NCBI GenBank assembly: GCA_016787045.1
Contig: JAEUVA010000019.1
Span: 1-64,000 of the forward strand
Direction of reading: 5' to 3'
DNA length: 64,000 bases
Source of the DNA: Chitinophagales bacterium
GTDB taxonomy: Bacteria > Bacteroidota > Bacteroidia > Chitinophagales > LD1
Part shown: positions 63,772 to 64,000 of the stretch, one piece after another
Numbering within the stretch: the stretch's first letter is position 1
Layout: every line of letters begins with the position of its first letter
Program-made: the position numbers and the translations under genes
Notes under the pieces: model-generated
The model's database searches: none
Seen by the model: only the letters and a program-made list of their open reading frames with translations
Told to the model about the DNA's origin: nothing

Positions 63772-64000
63772 ATGAAAAAGCTCTACGCTTCAATAGCTTG
63801 TTGCACGCTATTTATTTCCTCTCTTCAAACATTCGCTCAAACCCTTACAGATGGCCCCATTCAGTTGCAAGTGCGGCTAAAAGATATGCAGATTGGCTTT
63901 AACGAAACCGATGCCTCGGTTTTAGGAGTGGGTTTTGGCCCAGATGAACCAATTGTAAAAGTATGGGCGCGCGATAATGCCAACGTAAGCACATTGGGTT
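63772..64000 (+). CDS. Secreted protein (3' truncated by the window)
   Basis: The frame opens at ATG 63772 and stays open to the window edge, so only the first 76 residues are visible. It begins with a signal peptide (MKKLYASIACCTLFISSLQTFAQ) followed by a beta-rich start of a mature protein (GPIQLQVRLKDMQIGFNETD). A TATATTTA sequence at 63742-63749, one base off TAnnTTTG, could be its -7 element. The type of protein cannot be told from this part. Confidence 0.8.
   Translation, partial: MKKLYASIACCTLFISSLQTFAQTLTDGPIQLQVRLKDMQIGFNETDASVLGVGFGPDEPIVKVWARDNANVSTLG

Overview
The window looks like a chromosomal segment of a Bacteroidota bacterium, probably Chitinophagales/Sphingobacteriales-like, although rank below phylum is only a guess. 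The evidence is several large secreted proteins ending in type A type-IX-secretion (T9SS) C-terminal domains, a fused MurF-alanine racemase, Bacteroidota-style promoters (TAnnTTTG about 7 bases before transcription starts), lipoproteins with Cys-Lys-Lys-Glu type export signals, a ParA-ParB-DUF5683 cluster and an ~480-residue GAPDH with an N-terminal extension. No integrase, transposase, phage gene, CRISPR array or rRNA was seen.

Layout. 1-3.2 kb: the end of a collagen-like/GEVED surface protein, a small secreted protein, GAPDH and tRNA-Arg(CCT). 3.3-10.1 kb: a giant T9SS cargo protein, then a compact three-gene exosortase system made of a 71-residue PID-CTERM substrate, an exosortase-family transpeptidase and a partner membrane protein. 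10.2-15.8 kb: a PKD-domain T9SS protein, a metallo-beta-lactamase-fold hydrolase, then parA, parB and a DUF5683 protein. 15.8-33 kb: mostly housekeeping genes (argS, uvrC, murF-alr, an inward-rectifier K+ channel, recQ, an acyl-CoA dehydrogenase, a GGGP-synthase-family enzyme) mixed with hydrolases and a kynurenine-pathway ACMSD. 33-39.5 kb: rsgA, then a T9SS adhesin whose 5' end has decayed through several frameshifts, and a second T9SS protein. 39.6-50 kb: dtd, dihydroorotase, a queuosine-tRNA mannosyltransferase-like enzyme, a TMTC-like membrane/TPR protein, a glyoxalase-II-like hydrolase, a very large propeller/beta-barrel protein and an LptB-like ATPase with a long C-terminal extension. 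50-58.4 kb: a helix-hairpin-helix membrane protein, an efflux adaptor and TolC pair, Nfu, an FAD oxidoreductase, an MmcQ/YjbR protein, a sulfatase-fold enzyme and a YgjP-like peptidase. 58.5-64 kb: an accessory stretch of lipoproteins, a papain-like protease, a stand-alone LuxR-type DNA-binding protein and a tiny membrane protein, ending in a truncated secreted-protein gene.

How the genes fit together. Two surface-delivery routes coexist: T9SS (four recognisable cargo genes, no secretion machinery in the window) and the exosortase system, whose only visible substrate would mature to a Gly/Pro-rich stretch of about 20 residues. That system is the best candidate for little-described biology here. 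The parA-parB pair is accompanied by a 14-of-16 match to the canonical ParB binding site parS about 11 kb downstream, inside the K+ channel gene, which suggests the segment may lie near the replication origin. Several genes have a perfect -7 promoter element only 5-9 bases before the start codon, which predicts very short or absent 5' leaders.
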